Origin: Dokdonella fugitiva
Lineage (GTDB): Bacteria; Pseudomonadota; Gammaproteobacteria; Xanthomonadales; Rhodanobacteraceae
Direction of reading: 5' to 3'
NCBI RefSeq assembly: GCF_014138265.1
Contig: NZ_JACGXL010000001.1
Location: 1,000,525 to 1,064,524, forward strand
Length of the DNA stretch: 64,000 nt
Of this stretch, positions 7,609 to 17,108 are shown piece by piece. Numbering within the stretch: the stretch's first letter is position 1; the number at the start of each line of letters is the position of its first letter. Both the position numbers and the translations under genes were made by a program. The notes beneath the pieces are model-generated. The model was not told the DNA's origin. It ran no database searches and saw only the letters and a program-made list of their open reading frames with translations.

Positions 7609-7632
7609 CCCTCTCCCGCGAGCGGGAGAGGG
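7609..7632. repeat. Hairpin repeat downstream of icmF, possible terminator
   Basis: Perfect inverted repeat CCCTCTCCCGC / GCGGGAGAGGG with 11-base arms and a 2-base loop, preceded by CCCTCACCCTAG. This word is a dispersed intergenic repeat common in beta- and gammaproteobacteria. It begins 32 bases beyond the icmF stop codon on the minus strand, where a strong hairpin could end transcription or protect the mRNA 3' end. There is no T tract. Confidence 0.6.
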
Positions 7633-7664
7633 GATCTAGCGGGTTGAGGGATTGGGAGGCCTTG

Positions 7665-10600
7665 TTACATGTTGCGGCGATATTCGCCGCCGACGTCGTA
7701 CAGCGCGTGGCTGATCTGGCCCAGGCTGTGCGTTCTCACCGCCTCGATCAGCGCCGCGAACACGTTCTTGCGGTTGCGGGCGGTGTCCTGCAGGTAGGCG
7801 AGGCCGTGGCCGTCGTGGACGACGTCGGCTTCCTCGTCGCTGCCGGCGGTGTGGGCGTGCGAGGTCTCGCCGCTCGGCGCGAGCGCGTTGCGGTTCTGCT
7901 GGTAGGCGCGCACGTTGGCGATCTGCTGGCCCTTCTCTTCTTCCGTGCTGCGGATCAGTTCGATCTCGGTGACGATGTCGCCCGCGTGTTCCTTCGGCAG
8001 GAAGGTGTTGACGCCGACGAGCGGCAGGCTGCCGTCGTGCTTCTTGTGTTCGTAGTAGAGGCTTTCTTCCTGGATCTTGCCGCGCTGGTACATCGTGTCC
8101 ATCGCGCCGAGAACGCCGCCGCGCTCGCTGATCGCTTCGAATTCCTTGTAGACGGCTTCCTCGACGAGGTCGGTGAGCTTGTCGACGATGAAGCTGCCCT
8201 GCCAGGGGTTCTCGCAGAAGTTGAGGCCGAGTTCCTTGTTGATGATCATCTGGATCGCGACCGCGCGGCGCACGCTTTCTTCGGTCGGCGTGGTGATCGC
8301 TTCGTCGTAGGCGTTGGTGTGCAGCGAGTTGCAGTTGTCGAACAACGCGTACAACGCCTGCAAGGTGGTGCGGATGTCGTTGAACTGGATCTCCTGCGCG
8401 TGCAGGGAACGGCCGCTGGTCTGGATGTGGTACTTCATCATCTGGCTGCGCTCGTTGGCGCCGTAGCGCTCGCGCATCGCGCGCGCCCAGATGCGGCGGG
8501 CGACGCGGCCGATGACGGTGTATTCCGGGTCCATGCCGTTGGAGAAGAAGAACGACAGGTTCGGCGCGAAGTCGTCGATCTTCATGCCGCGCGCGAGGTA
8601 GTACTCGACGATCGTGAAGCCGTTCGACAGCGTGAACGCGAGCTGCGAGATCGGGTTCGCGCCGGCTTCGGCGATGTGGTAGCCGGAAATCGACACCGAA
8701 TAGAAGTTGCGCACCTTCTGGTCGACGAAGTACTGCTGGATGTCGCCCATCATGCGCAGCGCGAATTCGGTCGAGAAGATGCAGGTGTTCTGCGCCTGGT
8801 CTTCCTTCAGGATGTCCGCCTGCACGGTGCCGCGCACGGTCGATAGCGTGTAGGCCTTGATGCGCGCGTAGGTTTGCGCATCGACGACCTGGTCGCCGGT
8901 GACGCCGAGCAGGCCGAGGCCGAGGCCGTTGTTGGTCGGCGGCAGGTCGCCGTGGTAGCGCGGACGATCGCGGCCTTCGAACAACTTGGCGATCACCTTC
9001 TCGGCCGCGGCCCAGCGCGCGGGATCTTCCTTGAGGTGCTTCTCGACCTGCTGGTCGATCGCGGTGTTCATGAACATCGCGAGGATGATCGGCGCGGGGC
9101 CGTTGATCGTCATCGAGACGGACGTGGTCGGCGCGCAGAGGTCGAAGCCGGAATACAGCTTCTTCATGTCGTCGAGCGTCGGCACGTTGACGCCGGAGTT
9201 GCCGATCTTGCCGTAGATGTCCGGGCGCGGCGCGGGGTCTTCGCCGTACAGCGTGACGCTGTCGAACGCGGTCGACAGGCGCGCGGCGGGCAGGCCCTGG
9301 CTCAGGTAATGGAAGCGGCGGTTGGTGCGCTCGGGCGTGCCCTCGCCCGCGAACATGCGGATCGGATCCTCGCCGCTGCGGCGGTACGGATACACGCCGC
9401 CCGTGTACGGGTAGTAGCCGGGCAGGTTTTCCTTCTGCAAGAACGTGAGCAGCTCGCCCCAGCTCTTGTAGGTGGGCGCGGCGATCTTGGGGATCTTCTG
9501 GTGCGAGAGCGATTCGCGGTAGTTCTCGACGCGGATGGTCTTGCCGCGCACTTCGTATTCGGTGATCTCGTCGACGATCGACTTCAGGCGCTGCGGCCAT
9601 TCGCGCAGCAGCTTCTGCGCGTCGGACGAGAGCGACTGCACCGCGTCGTTGTAGCGCTGGCGCAGGGTGACGAGCGAGCGGTCGACGGTCGGCGCGGACG
9701 TGGTCGGCTGGCTCGAAGCCGCGTGCGCGCGCTGTTCCTCTTCCTCGCGGCGCAGCTCCCAGTTGAACTTCTGCTTGCGGCGGTCGCCGTTGCTGGTGCG
9801 GCGCTCGCCGCACGCGGGGAAATCGGCCGAGGACGAATCGCGCGGGACGTAGAGATCGTCGGCGTCGTAGAGGTCGAGCGCCTTCGGCAGCTTCGGGTCC
9901 TCCAGGTCGCGCAGCGCCTGCCAGTACGACTGCGCACGGTCGGCGACGTCGGACTGCTTCTCGATCGTGCCGTTGATGCCGCGACCCTGCTCGGCGATCT
10001 CGGCGAGGTAGCGCACGCGGCTGCCGGGGATGAGGACGGTCGCACGCGGCTCCTTCAGCGAGGTGTCGAAGTGCGGGGTCCAGTCGATGCGGCTGGTGGC
10101 GTCGCTCTTGCTTCCTGTGGGAGCGGCGGAAGCCGCGATGCTTTTCTGATCCGGGGAAGAGAGCATCGCGGCTTCCGCCGCTCCCACAGAAGCCGTGCCG
10201 AGATGGAGCTTGGTGCGCAGCAGGCGGCACAGGTTCGTGAACATCCAGGTCACGCCCGGATCGTTGAACTGGCTCGCGATGGTCGGGTAGACCGGGATGT
10301 CGTCGTCCTTGAGCTGGAACGCGACGCGGTTGCGCTTCCACTGCTTGCGCACGTCGCGTAGCGCGTCTTCGGCGCCGCGCTTGTCGAACTTGTTGAGCAC
10401 GACGAGTTCGGCGAAGTCGAGCATGTCGATCTTCTCGAGCTGGCTCGCGGCGCCGTAGTCGCTAGTCATCACGTACATCGGGAAGTCGACGAGGTCGACG
10501 ATCTCCGAATCGCTCTGGCCGATGCCGGCGGTTTCGACGATGACGAGGTCGTAGCCCTGCCCCTTGAGGAACGCGATGCAGTCCTTGAGCATCGCGCTGG

Positions 10601-11462
10601 TCGCGACGTGCTGGCGACGCGTCGCCATCGAGCGCATGAACACGCGATGGCTGCGCAGCGAGTTCATGCGGATGCGGTCGCCGAGGAGCGCGCCGCCGGA
10701 GCGGCGGCGCGTCGGGTCGACCGCGAGCACGGCGATGCGCATCTGCCCGAAGGCCTGCAGGAAGCGCAGCATTAGCTCGTCGACGACCGACGACTTGCCC
10801 GCGCCGCCGGTGCCGGTGATGCCGATGACCGGCGTGCGGCCGCCGGCGAGCTGCCATTCCTTGCGCAGGCGGTCGAGCACGAGCTCGTCGTGGCGGCCTT
10901 CCTCGATCGCGGTGAGCGCGTGGCCGACCGCGATCTCGTCGTCGATCGACACCTGCGCGGGCGGCACCGCGTCGTTGCCTTCGGCCGCGACGCGCGCGGC
11001 CTGTGCGTCGCGCGTGCGCTTGATCACGTCTTCGATCATCGCGACGAGACCCATGTGCATGCCGTCGTTCGGATGGTAGATGCGCTCGACGCCGTAGGCC
11101 TGCAGCTCGCGGATTTCCTCCGGCGTGATCGTGCCGCCGCCGCCGCCGAACACGCGGATGTGGCTGGCGCCGCGCTCCTTCAGCATGTCGACCATGTACT
11201 TGAAGTACTCGACGTGGCCGCCCTGGTAGCTCGACAGCGCGATCGCGTCGGCGTCCTCCTGCAGCGCGGCGCGCACGACGTCCTCGACCGACCGGTTGTG
11301 GCCGAGGTGGACGACCTCCGCACCCTGCGCCTGGATCAGCCGGCGCATGATGTTGATCGCGGCGTCGTGGCCGTCGAACAGGCTGGCTGCGGTGACGAAC
11401 CGCAGCGGTGCCTGCTCGGCCGAGGCGTCGTGGAGGGGAAGAGTCCGGGCGGTCGTGCTCAT
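7665..11462 (-). CDS. icmF: Fused isobutyryl-CoA mutase
   Basis: Adenosylcobalamin enzyme that interconverts isobutyryl-CoA and n-butyryl-CoA (some members also act on isovaleryl/pivalyl-CoA). The three-part fusion is clear. The B12-binding domain has 'FDGHDA' (His32 as lower ligand). A MeaB-like G-protein chaperone domain has P-loop '[12 protein letters not shown]' (214-225), 'ETAGIGQSD' and 'NKFD' (357-360). The large TIM-barrel mutase domain follows. 1265 residues, somewhat longer than the ~1090-1100 I expect for the family. One extra piece (about residues 426-449) is encoded by an in-frame REP-like element. Single gene on the minus strand, ATG 11462. It would connect valine/leucine carbon to butyryl-CoA metabolism alongside Ldh and Ivd. 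Substrate choice cannot be read with certainty. Confidence 0.95.
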   Translation of the reverse strand: MSTTARTLPLHDASAEQAPLRFVTAASLFDGHDAAINIMRRLIQAQGAEVVHLGHNRSVEDVVRAALQEDADAIALSSYQGGHVEYFKYMVDMLKERGASHIRVFGGGGGTITPEEIRELQAYGVERIYHPNDGMHMGLVAMIEDVIKRTRDAQAARVAAEGNDAVPPAQVSIDDEIAVGHALTAIEEGRHDELVLDRLRKEWQLAGGRTPVIGITGTGGAGKSSVVDELMLRFLQAFGQMRIAVLAVDPTRRRSGGALLGDRIRMNSLRSHRVFMRSMATRRQHVATSAMLKDCIAFLKGQGYDLVIVETAGIGQSDSEIVDLVDFPMYVMTSDYGAASQLEKIDMLDFAELVVLNKFDKRGAEDALRDVRKQWKRNRVAFQLKDDDIPVYPTIASQFNDPGVTWMFTNLCRLLRTKLHLGTASVGAAEAAMLSSPDQKSIAASAAPTGSKSDATSRIDWTPHFDTSLKEPRATVLIPGSRVRYLAEIAEQGRGINGTIEKQSDVADRAQSYWQALRDLEDPKLPKALDLYDADDLYVPRDSSSADFPACGERRTSNGDRRKQKFNWELRREEEEQRAHAASSQPTTSAPTVDRSLVTLRQRYNDAVQSLSSDAQKLLREWPQRLKSIVDEITEYEVRGKTIRVENYRESLSHQKIPKIAAPTYKSWGELLTFLQKENLPGYYPYTGGVYPYRRSGEDPIRMFAGEGTPERTNRRFHYLSQGLPAARLSTAFDSVTLYGEDPAPRPDIYGKIGNSGVNVPTLDDMKKLYSGFDLCAPTTSVSMTINGPAPIILAMFMNTAIDQQVEKHLKEDPARWAAAEKVIAKLFEGRDRPRYHGDLPPTNNGLGLGLLGVTGDQVVDAQTYARIKAYTLSTVRGTVQADILKEDQAQNTCIFSTEFALRMMGDIQQYFVDQKVRNFYSVSISGYHIAEAGANPISQLAFTLSNGFTIVEYYLARGMKIDDFAPNLSFFFSNGMDPEYTVIGRVARRIWARAMRERYGANERSQMMKYHIQTSGRSLHAQEIQFNDIRTTLQALYALFDNCNSLHTNAYDEAITTPTEESVRRAVAIQMIINKELGLNFCENPWQGSFIVDKLTDLVEEAVYKEFEAISERGGVLGAMDTMYQRGKIQEESLYYEHKKHDGSLPLVGVNTFLPKEHAGDIVTEIELIRSTEEEKGQQIANVRAYQQNRNALAPSGETSHAHTAGSDEEADVVHDGHGLAYLQDTARNRKNVFAALIEAVRTHSLGQISHALYDVGGEYRRNM
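10116..10188. repeat. REP-like element, family A, inside the icmF coding sequence
   Basis: Inverted repeat with arms TGTGGGAGCGGCGGAAGCCG... and its complement ...CGGCTTCCGCCGCTCCCACA around a short unpaired centre. Almost the same unit occurs at 12652, 15305 and 17963 between genes. Here it lies within icmF and is translated without a stop as an Ala-rich segment, '[20 protein letters not shown]'-like, in the linker between the G domain and the mutase domain. Confidence 0.9.
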
Positions 11463-11568
11463 CGGCGCGGTCGGTTCGGGGAAAAGAGGATGCGATTGTA
11501 ACGCCGCCGGTGGTGCGGGCGCCCGGGGCGGGCCGTGCGGGGGCGTGCGGAGGCATGCGCGCGGGGCT

Positions 11569-11650
11569 GGGAAAAGGGGACGGAGTCATTTTTTCGATCC
11601 GTCCAATTCACGCGCCAACGCTAGGAAAAATGACTCCGTCCCCTTTTCCC
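11569..11650. repeat. REP-like element, family B, intergenic
   Basis: Perfect 25-base arms: GGGAAAAGGGGACGGAGTCA followed by T5, and the inverted copy ending GACTCCGTCCCCTTTTCCC, around about 32 unpaired bases. It lies between icmF and fpg, both on the minus strand, and could fold into a long hairpin in RNA. Diverged copies of the same unit are at 13226-13304 (in a gene) and 17012-17093 (intergenic). Confidence 0.9.
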
Positions 11651-11668
11651 GGTGCGCCAGGGCGCACC

Positions 11669-12550
11669 CTACGCGAGGTCATCGATGTGTTTCGGCCAGC
11701 TGTCCTTGAGCAAGCGGCTGAACGCGCGGTCGGCGAGCAGGCGGCCGCCGGTCTGGCAGCGCGCGCAGTAGTTCGCCTCGTTGTCGGCGTAGACGATGCG
11801 CTGCACGGGCGAGCCGCAGGTCGGGCACGGCTGGCCGTAGCGGCCGTGCACGGCCATCTCGGGATGGAACGCGGTGACCTTCTCCGGCCACGCGCCGGCC
11901 TCCGTGCGCAGGCGCGTGGTCCACTCGTCGAGCACGGTGCGCGTGGCGAGGTGCAGGCGCTCGATCGTCGCGTCGTCGAGCGACTGCGTGAGCGCGAACG
12001 GCGACAGCTGCGCGCGATGCAGGATCTCGTCGCTGTAGGCGTTGCCGATGCCGCTGAACGCGCGCGGGTCGGTGAGCGCGCGCTTGAGCGTGTGGTTCTC
12101 GCGCACGAGGCGTTCGCGGAATGCGGCGAGGTCGGCGACGAACACGTCGATGCCGCCGGGGTCGAGCGCGGCGAGTGCGGCGGCGCCCTCGACGACGTGG
12201 ATCGACGCGCGCCGCTTCGTGCCTGCTTCGGTGAGCACGAGCTGGCCGTGGTCGAACACGAACGCGGCGAGCGCGATGCGCCCCGGCGTCTTCGCCTGTG
12301 CCGCGAGCCAGCGCAGGCGCCCCGCGATCATGAGGTGGATGACGAGGAACAGGCCGCCGTCGAACTCGAGCACGACGCGCTTGCCGAGGTTGCGCGCGTC
12401 GACGACGGTGCGCCCTTCGAGCGCCGTGACCGGCGGCACCGCGGTGCGCAACACAAATGCGTTGAGCATGCGTACGCTGCGCAGCACCTCGCCCTGCAAC
12501 ACGTCGCGTACGCGTTCGACGTAGACGGTGATGTCGGGCAGCTCGGGCAA
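11669..12550 (-). CDS. mutM: Formamidopyrimidine-DNA glycosylase (Fpg/Nei family)
   Basis: Base-excision repair glycosylase/AP lyase that removes oxidised purines such as 8-oxoguanine. It begins 'PELPDI': the N-terminal Pro (nucleophile) and Glu must directly follow the initiator, which fixes the start at a TTG codon (12550) preceded by GAAGAG. The 'GKRV' Lys is present, as is the helix-two-turn-helix around 'SGIGNAYSDEILHRA'. The C-terminal zinc finger is 'CPTCGSPV...YCARCQ'. 293 residues. It has 'DITVYVE' rather than the common 'EVE' after the catalytic turn, so it may be one of the divergent Fpg/Nei-like clades with altered substrate range. Intergenic REP-like elements flank it on both sides. 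Confidence 0.92.
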   Translation of the reverse strand: MPELPDITVYVERVRDVLQGEVLRSVRMLNAFVLRTAVPPVTALEGRTVVDARNLGKRVVLEFDGGLFLVIHLMIAGRLRWLAAQAKTPGRIALAAFVFDHGQLVLTEAGTKRRASIHVVEGAAALAALDPGGIDVFVADLAAFRERLVRENHTLKRALTDPRAFSGIGNAYSDEILHRAQLSPFALTQSLDDATIERLHLATRTVLDEWTTRLRTEAGAWPEKVTAFHPEMAVHGRYGQPCPTCGSPVQRIVYADNEANYCARCQTGGRLLADRAFSRLLKDSWPKHIDDLA

Positions 12551-12651
12551 GGCGCGGGCTCTTCGCACGGCGACGGCGCGCCGGTGCAGGCATGGTAGTC
12601 GCGATGCGCGGGGATTGCAGGTGGGGCCGCGAAGCCCCACCGCCTGCCTCG

Positions 12652-12735
12652 GTGGGAGCGGCGGAAGCCGCGATGCTTTTCCCGCCTGGAGCGCCAGACA
12701 CCGTGGAAGAGCATTGCGACTTCCGTCGCTCCCAC
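12652..12735. repeat. REP-like element, family A, intergenic
   Basis: GTGGGAGCGGCGGAAGCCGC... pairs with ...GCGACTTCCGTCGCTCCCAC, a slightly diverged second arm. It occupies the stretch between the divergent fpg and winged-helix regulator genes. Together with the variant element at 12756-12832 it fills most of this 337-base gene-free region; the remaining sequence just before the regulator start presumably holds its promoter, but I see no clear boxes. Confidence 0.85.
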
Positions 12736-12755
12736 AACAGCACGCGGCATTCCTC

Positions 12756-12832
12756 GTAGGAGCGCACCTTGTGCGCGACCGCACCTCCCGGCGACTCGAG
12801 AATCCGCGGTCGCCCACGGGGTGGGCTCCTAC
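12756..12832. repeat. REP-like element, family A variant (GTAGGAGC type)
   Basis: Arms GTAGGAGCGCACCTTGTGCG-CGACCGC and its imperfect complement GCGGTCGCCCACGGGGTGGG-CTCCTAC. It resembles family A (GTGGGAGC...) but uses GTAGGAGC and an inner GCGACCGC. It sits immediately downstream of the family A element at 12652, as a pair of related hairpins. Confidence 0.8.
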
Positions 12833-12887
12833 CTTTGGTGACCAGCGGCTAGGATTCCGACCTTTGCACCCCGGCAGTCCGCGCCCC

Positions 12888-15281
12888 GTGCCAGCCCCCA
12901 CACCCCGCGCTTACCGCTTCGGCGAGTACCGCATCGACCCGGCCGCACGCGAGCTGCGGCGCGGCGGGCGGCTGCTGTCGTTGCCGCGGCGCGTGTTCGA
13001 CGGCCTCGCCTACCTGGTCGAGCACCGCGAGCGCGCGGTCGGCCACGACGAACTGATCTCCGCGCTGTGGGGCCGCGTCGACGTCGCCAACGCGCAGCTG
13101 AGCCAGCTGATCATGCAGGTGCGCCGCGCGGTCGGCGACGACAGCCAGCTGCAGCACAGCGTGCGCACGATCGCAGGGTTCGGCTATCGCTGGGTGATGC
13201 CGACGGACGTGATCGACGGCGAACCGAAACGGGGCCAGGGGCATTTTTCCGAACCGCCCGCTTCGACTGCGGAGGTCCGGAAAAATGACTCCGCCCCCGT
13301 TTCCTCCGCCGCGCCGTCCCGCCGAACCCGGCCTGCATACGCGCGCACCGGTGCGCTCGCGCTGGCCCTGCTGGTCCTCGCCGCGCTGCTCGCCGCCGGC
13401 TGGCGATGGTTCGGCCCGCGTCCGTTGCAGACCGCGACGGGCGAAGCCCTCGTCGTGTTGCCGTTCGACATCGACGCGGCCGAGGACGTCGACTCGACCT
13501 GGGCGCGCCTCGGCCTCATGGACATGGTCGCCGCGCGCCTGCGCCGTGCCGGCCTGCCGGTGCCGCCGAGCGACGGCGTCGTCGCTGCCGTGCATGCGAC
13601 CGCCGGACTGCCCGCGGCGGAACGCGAAGCCGCGTTGCGCCGCACGCTCGGCGCCAACCTGCTCGTGCGCGGCGTCGCCACCCACGCGAAGGACGGCTGG
13701 ACCGTCGAACTCACGGCCGATGCGACCGACGACGCGCGCCGCCGGGTCGAATCCGGGCGGCACGAACTGGTCGACTCGGCGCGGCGTGCGTCCGACCTGC
13801 TGCTCGCGTCGCTCGGTCGCCCGTCGAGCGACGACGCCGACGCCGACGCGCCGCTCGAGGAACGCCTGCAACGCGCGCGTGCGGCCCTGCTCGCGAACCA
13901 GCTCGACGCCGCGCGCACGACGATCGAAAGCGCGCCCGCAGCGATGCGCGAGACGCCGGAACTGCGCTACGAACTCGTGCGCGTCGAGTTCCACGCGGGG
14001 CAGCTCGATCGCGCCGAGGCGATCAACGATCGCGTGCTCGCCGACCCGGCCGTCGCGGCGATGCCGCGCCTGCGCGCGCGGGCGCTGCGCATGCGCGGGT
14101 GGATCGCGATCGGCAAGGATCGCGGCTGGGCCGCGGCGCTGCCGTCGTTCGACGCCTCGGTGCAGCTGCTGCAGGACCAGCATGCACCGGGCGACCTCGG
14201 CATGGCATTGGCCGAACGCGGCGCGGCTCGCGTGATGCTGCACCAGCTCGACGAGGCCGCGCTCGACCTCGGCCAGGCGCGCGCGCAACTGCAGATCGCC
14301 GGCGATCGCAAGACGCTCGGCGAGATGAACAACTACCTCGGCCACCTCGAACGCGCGCGCCTGCGCATCGACGCGGCGCTGCCCTACTTTCGCGCCGCGA
14401 CCGACATCAACGACGCATTCGGTTCGATCGACGCGCTGCGCTACAACCTGAGCGCGGTGCTGCAATCGCAGATGCGCCTGCTGCAATGGCCCGACGCGCT
14501 CGCCACCGGCGAGCGGCTGTGGGCGCTGCGCGAGCGGCTCGAGAACCCCGGCCTGCGCGCGGCGAGCGAGGGTTACTACGCACTCGCCTTGATCGGCAAC
14601 GGCCGCCTCGGCGACGCCGAACGCGTGCTCGCGCCCTACCCGACCGACATGCAGCCCGCGTTCGCGCCGGAATACCTGCGCTACACGATGCTCGCGCGCG
14701 CCGAACTCGCGGCGCTGCGCGGAAACGCGCGCGACGCGCGCGCAGCGGCGGCGCGCGCGCTCGACGTGTGGCCGCCGGAAGCCGACGCCGACGGCGAGGA
14801 ACGCGCACGCGCGGCGCTGCTGCGGCAACGCGCCTCCATCGCGCTCGGCCAGCCGGTCGAGGCGCGCATCGGCTCGCTCGCGCCGCGCGGCGATCCCGGC
14901 GTGGCCGTGCCCGACCTCGTCGCTCGCGCCGAATGGGCTGCCGCCGGCCACCACGACGCGGAAGCCGACGACCTGTTCCGCCAGGCCGTCGAGACCGCGG
15001 ACGCGCAAGGCGTGCCGGACATGATCGTGCTCGCGACGAACGCCTGCGTACCGTGGCTGCTCGCGCACGCACGCGCGGCCGATGCGCAGGCGCGCAGCGG
15101 GCGCATCGGCGTCTGGGCCGACCGCGATTTCGACAGCGCGCTGCTGCAGGCCGCGGTGTTCCATGCCGGCGGCGAAGCGGGGGCCTGGACGCGGGCGCTG
15201 GAGCAGGCGCGCAAGCTCGCGGGGGAGCGCGCCATACCGCCGGGGTTGCAGGACCCGCCGGAGCCGGCAGCCGGGCGCTGA
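12888..15281 (+). CDS. Winged-helix (CadC/OmpR-type) membrane regulator with TPR-like C-terminus
   Basis: The N-terminal trans_reg_C winged helix is clear ('YRFGEYRIDPAARELRRGG', 'LPRRVFDGLAYLVEHR', 'ISALWGRVDVANAQLSQLIM', 'TIAGFGYRWV', about residues 5-105). A linker of about 60 residues, partly encoded by a family B repeat, leads to one membrane helix ('GALALALLVLAALLAAGWRWF', about 155-175). The rest is Ala-rich and helical, with TPR-like repeats ('RARAALLANQLDAARTTIE', 'YLGHLERARLRIDAALPYF'). One-component membrane regulators of this type bind DNA from the membrane in response to periplasmic signals. No ATG is usable: GTG 12888 is given (797 residues); TTG 12864, 8 codons upstream, has a slightly better ribosome binding site. 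Target genes unknown. Confidence 0.85.
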   Translation: MPAPTPRAYRFGEYRIDPAARELRRGGRLLSLPRRVFDGLAYLVEHRERAVGHDELISALWGRVDVANAQLSQLIMQVRRAVGDDSQLQHSVRTIAGFGYRWVMPTDVIDGEPKRGQGHFSEPPASTAEVRKNDSAPVSSAAPSRRTRPAYARTGALALALLVLAALLAAGWRWFGPRPLQTATGEALVVLPFDIDAAEDVDSTWARLGLMDMVAARLRRAGLPVPPSDGVVAAVHATAGLPAAEREAALRRTLGANLLVRGVATHAKDGWTVELTADATDDARRRVESGRHELVDSARRASDLLLASLGRPSSDDADADAPLEERLQRARAALLANQLDAARTTIESAPAAMRETPELRYELVRVEFHAGQLDRAEAINDRVLADPAVAAMPRLRARALRMRGWIAIGKDRGWAAALPSFDASVQLLQDQHAPGDLGMALAERGAARVMLHQLDEAALDLGQARAQLQIAGDRKTLGEMNNYLGHLERARLRIDAALPYFRAATDINDAFGSIDALRYNLSAVLQSQMRLLQWPDALATGERLWALRERLENPGLRAASEGYYALALIGNGRLGDAERVLAPYPTDMQPAFAPEYLRYTMLARAELAALRGNARDARAAAARALDVWPPEADADGEERARAALLRQRASIALGQPVEARIGSLAPRGDPGVAVPDLVARAEWAAAGHHDAEADDLFRQAVETADAQGVPDMIVLATNACVPWLLAHARAADAQARSGRIGVWADRDFDSALLQAAVFHAGGEAGAWTRALEQARKLAGERAIPPGLQDPPEPAAGR
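13226..13304. repeat. REP-like element, family B, inside the winged-helix regulator gene
   Basis: GAAACGGGGCCAGGGGCATTTTTCCG at one end and CGGAAAAATGACTCCGCCCCCGTTTC at the other are inverted copies, recognisably the same unit as 11569-11650. It is read in frame as about 26 residues (about 114-140) in the linker between the DNA-binding domain and the membrane helix, a place that tolerates length change. Confidence 0.85.
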
Positions 15282-15304
15282 CGGAGCGGCCTCTCTCCTT
15301 ATCT

Positions 15305-15376
15305 TGTGGGAGCGGCGGAAGCCGCGATGCTTTCAGGTTCTTGGAGAAGAGCATCGCGGCTTCCGCCGCTCCCACA
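15305..15376. repeat. REP-like element, family A, intergenic, with extra half copies
   Basis: Perfect 27-base arms from TGTGGGAGCGGCGGAAGCCG at 15305 to its complement ending at 15376. Three further partial 'GCTCCCA' words follow at about 15380-15415, as if decayed arms. It lies just after the stop of the regulator gene. The rest of the 315-base gap up to the secreted protein start at 15597 shows no other clear signal. Confidence 0.9.
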
Positions 15377-15596
15377 GATCGCTCCCACAGATGGCTCCCA
15401 CAAACTCGGCTCCCAGGGACTCGACTCAGCCACGAAATCCTTTCGAATCCGTGCATTTGAATCGGTTTGCAGACGGTTTCGAATGCAGGCCGAACGACGG
15501 CCGCATGCTCCGGTACTAGGTTCGGCCTCTGCGGTGCCGGCGGCGCCGCTCCGGCGCGCCGGCGGATCTCCCGGCCCTCTCCGAACGGATGTCTCC

Positions 15597-17006
15597 ATGC
15601 CCACGCCTCCCCGTCCACGCCGCGCCTTGCCGCTTGCCCTCGCCGCCATCCTCGCCTCGCCGGTCGCCGGCGCCGCGACGATCACCGTGACTACCCTCGC
15701 CGACGGTTCGGTGCCGGGCGAATGCACCTTGCGCGACGCGACGATCGCCGCGAACACGAACGTGGCCGTCGCGGGGTGCGCTTCCGGCGAGGCTGGCCAC
15801 GACGACATCGTGTTCGCCCCGGGCGTCACCGGCACGATCGCGTTGACCGGCGGCCAGCTCACGATCGGCGACCTGGTCACGATCAGCGGCCCCGGCGCCG
15901 CCGCGCTGACGATCGACGCGCAAGGCCAGTCGCGCGTCTTCGACATCGGCGGCGACCAGACGACCTCGTACGAAACGACGCTGTCCGGGCTCACGCTGAC
16001 CGGCGGGCGCACCAATGGCGACGGCGAGAACGGCGGCGGCGTGCGCAGCATGTCCGCGTTCCATCTGATCGACTCGGTCGTGACCGGCAACTCCACCGTC
16101 GGACCCAACAGCGTCGGCGGCGGCCTCGCCACGGCGACGACGACCGAGATCACGCGCAGCCGAATCATCGGCAACTGGACCAAGGGTTACGGCAGCCTCG
16201 CCGGCGGCGCGATCGTGATCTTCGGCTCCGCCGCGGTGACCGACAGCACGATCGCCGGCAACTGGACCGAAGGCGACACCGCCGGCGGTGGCGGCATCAT
16301 CGTGTTTTGGGGCTGGTTCGACGGCACCTTCGTCAACAGCACGATTTCGGGCAACGAAACGCGCGGCAACAGCAGCCAGGCCGGCGGCCTGGCCGCGGGC
16401 GGCAACGTGTTCCTGACCAACAGCACCGTGTCCGGCAACCGCACGCTCGGCGACAACGGCTCGGGCGGCTTCATCGACGGCGCCGCGATGAGCGTGACCG
16501 GCAACATCACGCTGACCAACAGCACGGTCGTCGACAACAGTTCGCAATCGGTCGGCGGCGTATCGATCGCGATCGGCGCCAATCCCGGCACCGGCCTCAT
16601 CATCGCGAACAACAGCGTGATCGCCACGACCACGGCCGACACGACGGCGCTGTGCAGCAAACCGATGGACAGCGCGTCGAGCTCGCACGATTTCGCGACC
16701 GACGCGAGCTGCGGCGGCGACGCGCTCATCGGCGGCACGCCCGTCACCGCGACCGCGCTCGCGCTCGCGCCGCTCGCCGACAACGGCGGACCGACCTGGA
16801 CGCATGCGCTGCTCGCGGGCAGCGCGGCGATCGACGCCGGCGACGATGCGGTCTGCGCCTCGGCGACCGTGGGCGACCTCGACCAGCGCGGCCGCGTGCG
16901 CCCGCAGGACGGCGATGCGAACGGGACCGCGACCTGCGACGTCGGCGCCTACGAGGCGGACGACGCGGATCGCATCTTCGACGACGGCTTCGATCCCGCG
17001 TCCTGA
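15597..17006 (+). CDS. Secreted right-handed beta-helix protein (CSLREA/choice-of-anchor type)
   Basis: Sec signal peptide ('[20 protein letters not shown]'), then '[20 protein letters not shown]', which is the CSLREA-type N-terminal module. Many short repeats such as '[19 protein letters not shown]' and '[14 protein letters not shown]' follow, typical of a parallel beta-helix. '[20 protein letters not shown]' near the end is the choice-of-anchor Q-like signature. The last residues '[12 protein letters not shown]' match a tail shared with other secreted proteins in this window. 469 residues from ATG 15597. Extracellular or surface adhesin-like role is likely; no enzyme motif is seen. A similar protein is encoded at 20158-21909. 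Confidence 0.85.
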   Translation: MPTPPRPRRALPLALAAILASPVAGAATITVTTLADGSVPGECTLRDATIAANTNVAVAGCASGEAGHDDIVFAPGVTGTIALTGGQLTIGDLVTISGPGAAALTIDAQGQSRVFDIGGDQTTSYETTLSGLTLTGGRTNGDGENGGGVRSMSAFHLIDSVVTGNSTVGPNSVGGGLATATTTEITRSRIIGNWTKGYGSLAGGAIVIFGSAAVTDSTIAGNWTEGDTAGGGGIIVFWGWFDGTFVNSTISGNETRGNSSQAGGLAAGGNVFLTNSTVSGNRTLGDNGSGGFIDGAAMSVTGNITLTNSTVVDNSSQSVGGVSIAIGANPGTGLIIANNSVIATTTADTTALCSKPMDSASSSHDFATDASCGGDALIGGTPVTATALALAPLADNGGPTWTHALLAGSAAIDAGDDAVCASATVGDLDQRGRVRPQDGDANGTATCDVGAYEADDADRIFDDGFDPAS

Positions 17007-17011
17007 GCGGG

Positions 17012-17093
17012 AACCCCGGGACAGGGGTCGGAGTCCTTCACATGGACCGTCATCCCCCGCGCGCCAGGGAATGACTCCGACCCCGGTTTTTTC
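17012..17093. repeat. REP-like element, family B, intergenic
   Basis: AACCCCGGGACAGGGGTCGG-AGTC at the left and GACTCCGACCCCGGTTTTTTCC at the right are inverted, imperfect copies of the family B unit. It lies between two convergent genes (beta-helix protein and DUF4440 protein), where its hairpin with a T tract could terminate transcription from the left. Confidence 0.8.
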
Positions 17094-17108
17094 CGCAGCC
17101 GGCGTCGC

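Noticed and set aside
10103-10202. The repeat inside icmF as a frameshift or assembly break
   Set aside because: The reading frame continues through it without a stop, and both the G domain before and the mutase domain after are intact in the same frame.
12849-15164. A 771-residue minus-strand open frame opposite the winged-helix regulator
   Set aside because: Arg/Val/Gly-rich low-complexity translation with no motif; the plus-strand gene has clear domains and codon pattern.
17021-17100. Family B and A hairpins as simple rho-independent terminators
   Set aside because: Their arms recur with the same sequence at many places, including inside genes, and most lack a T tract; they are better described as dispersed repeats that may also terminate transcription.
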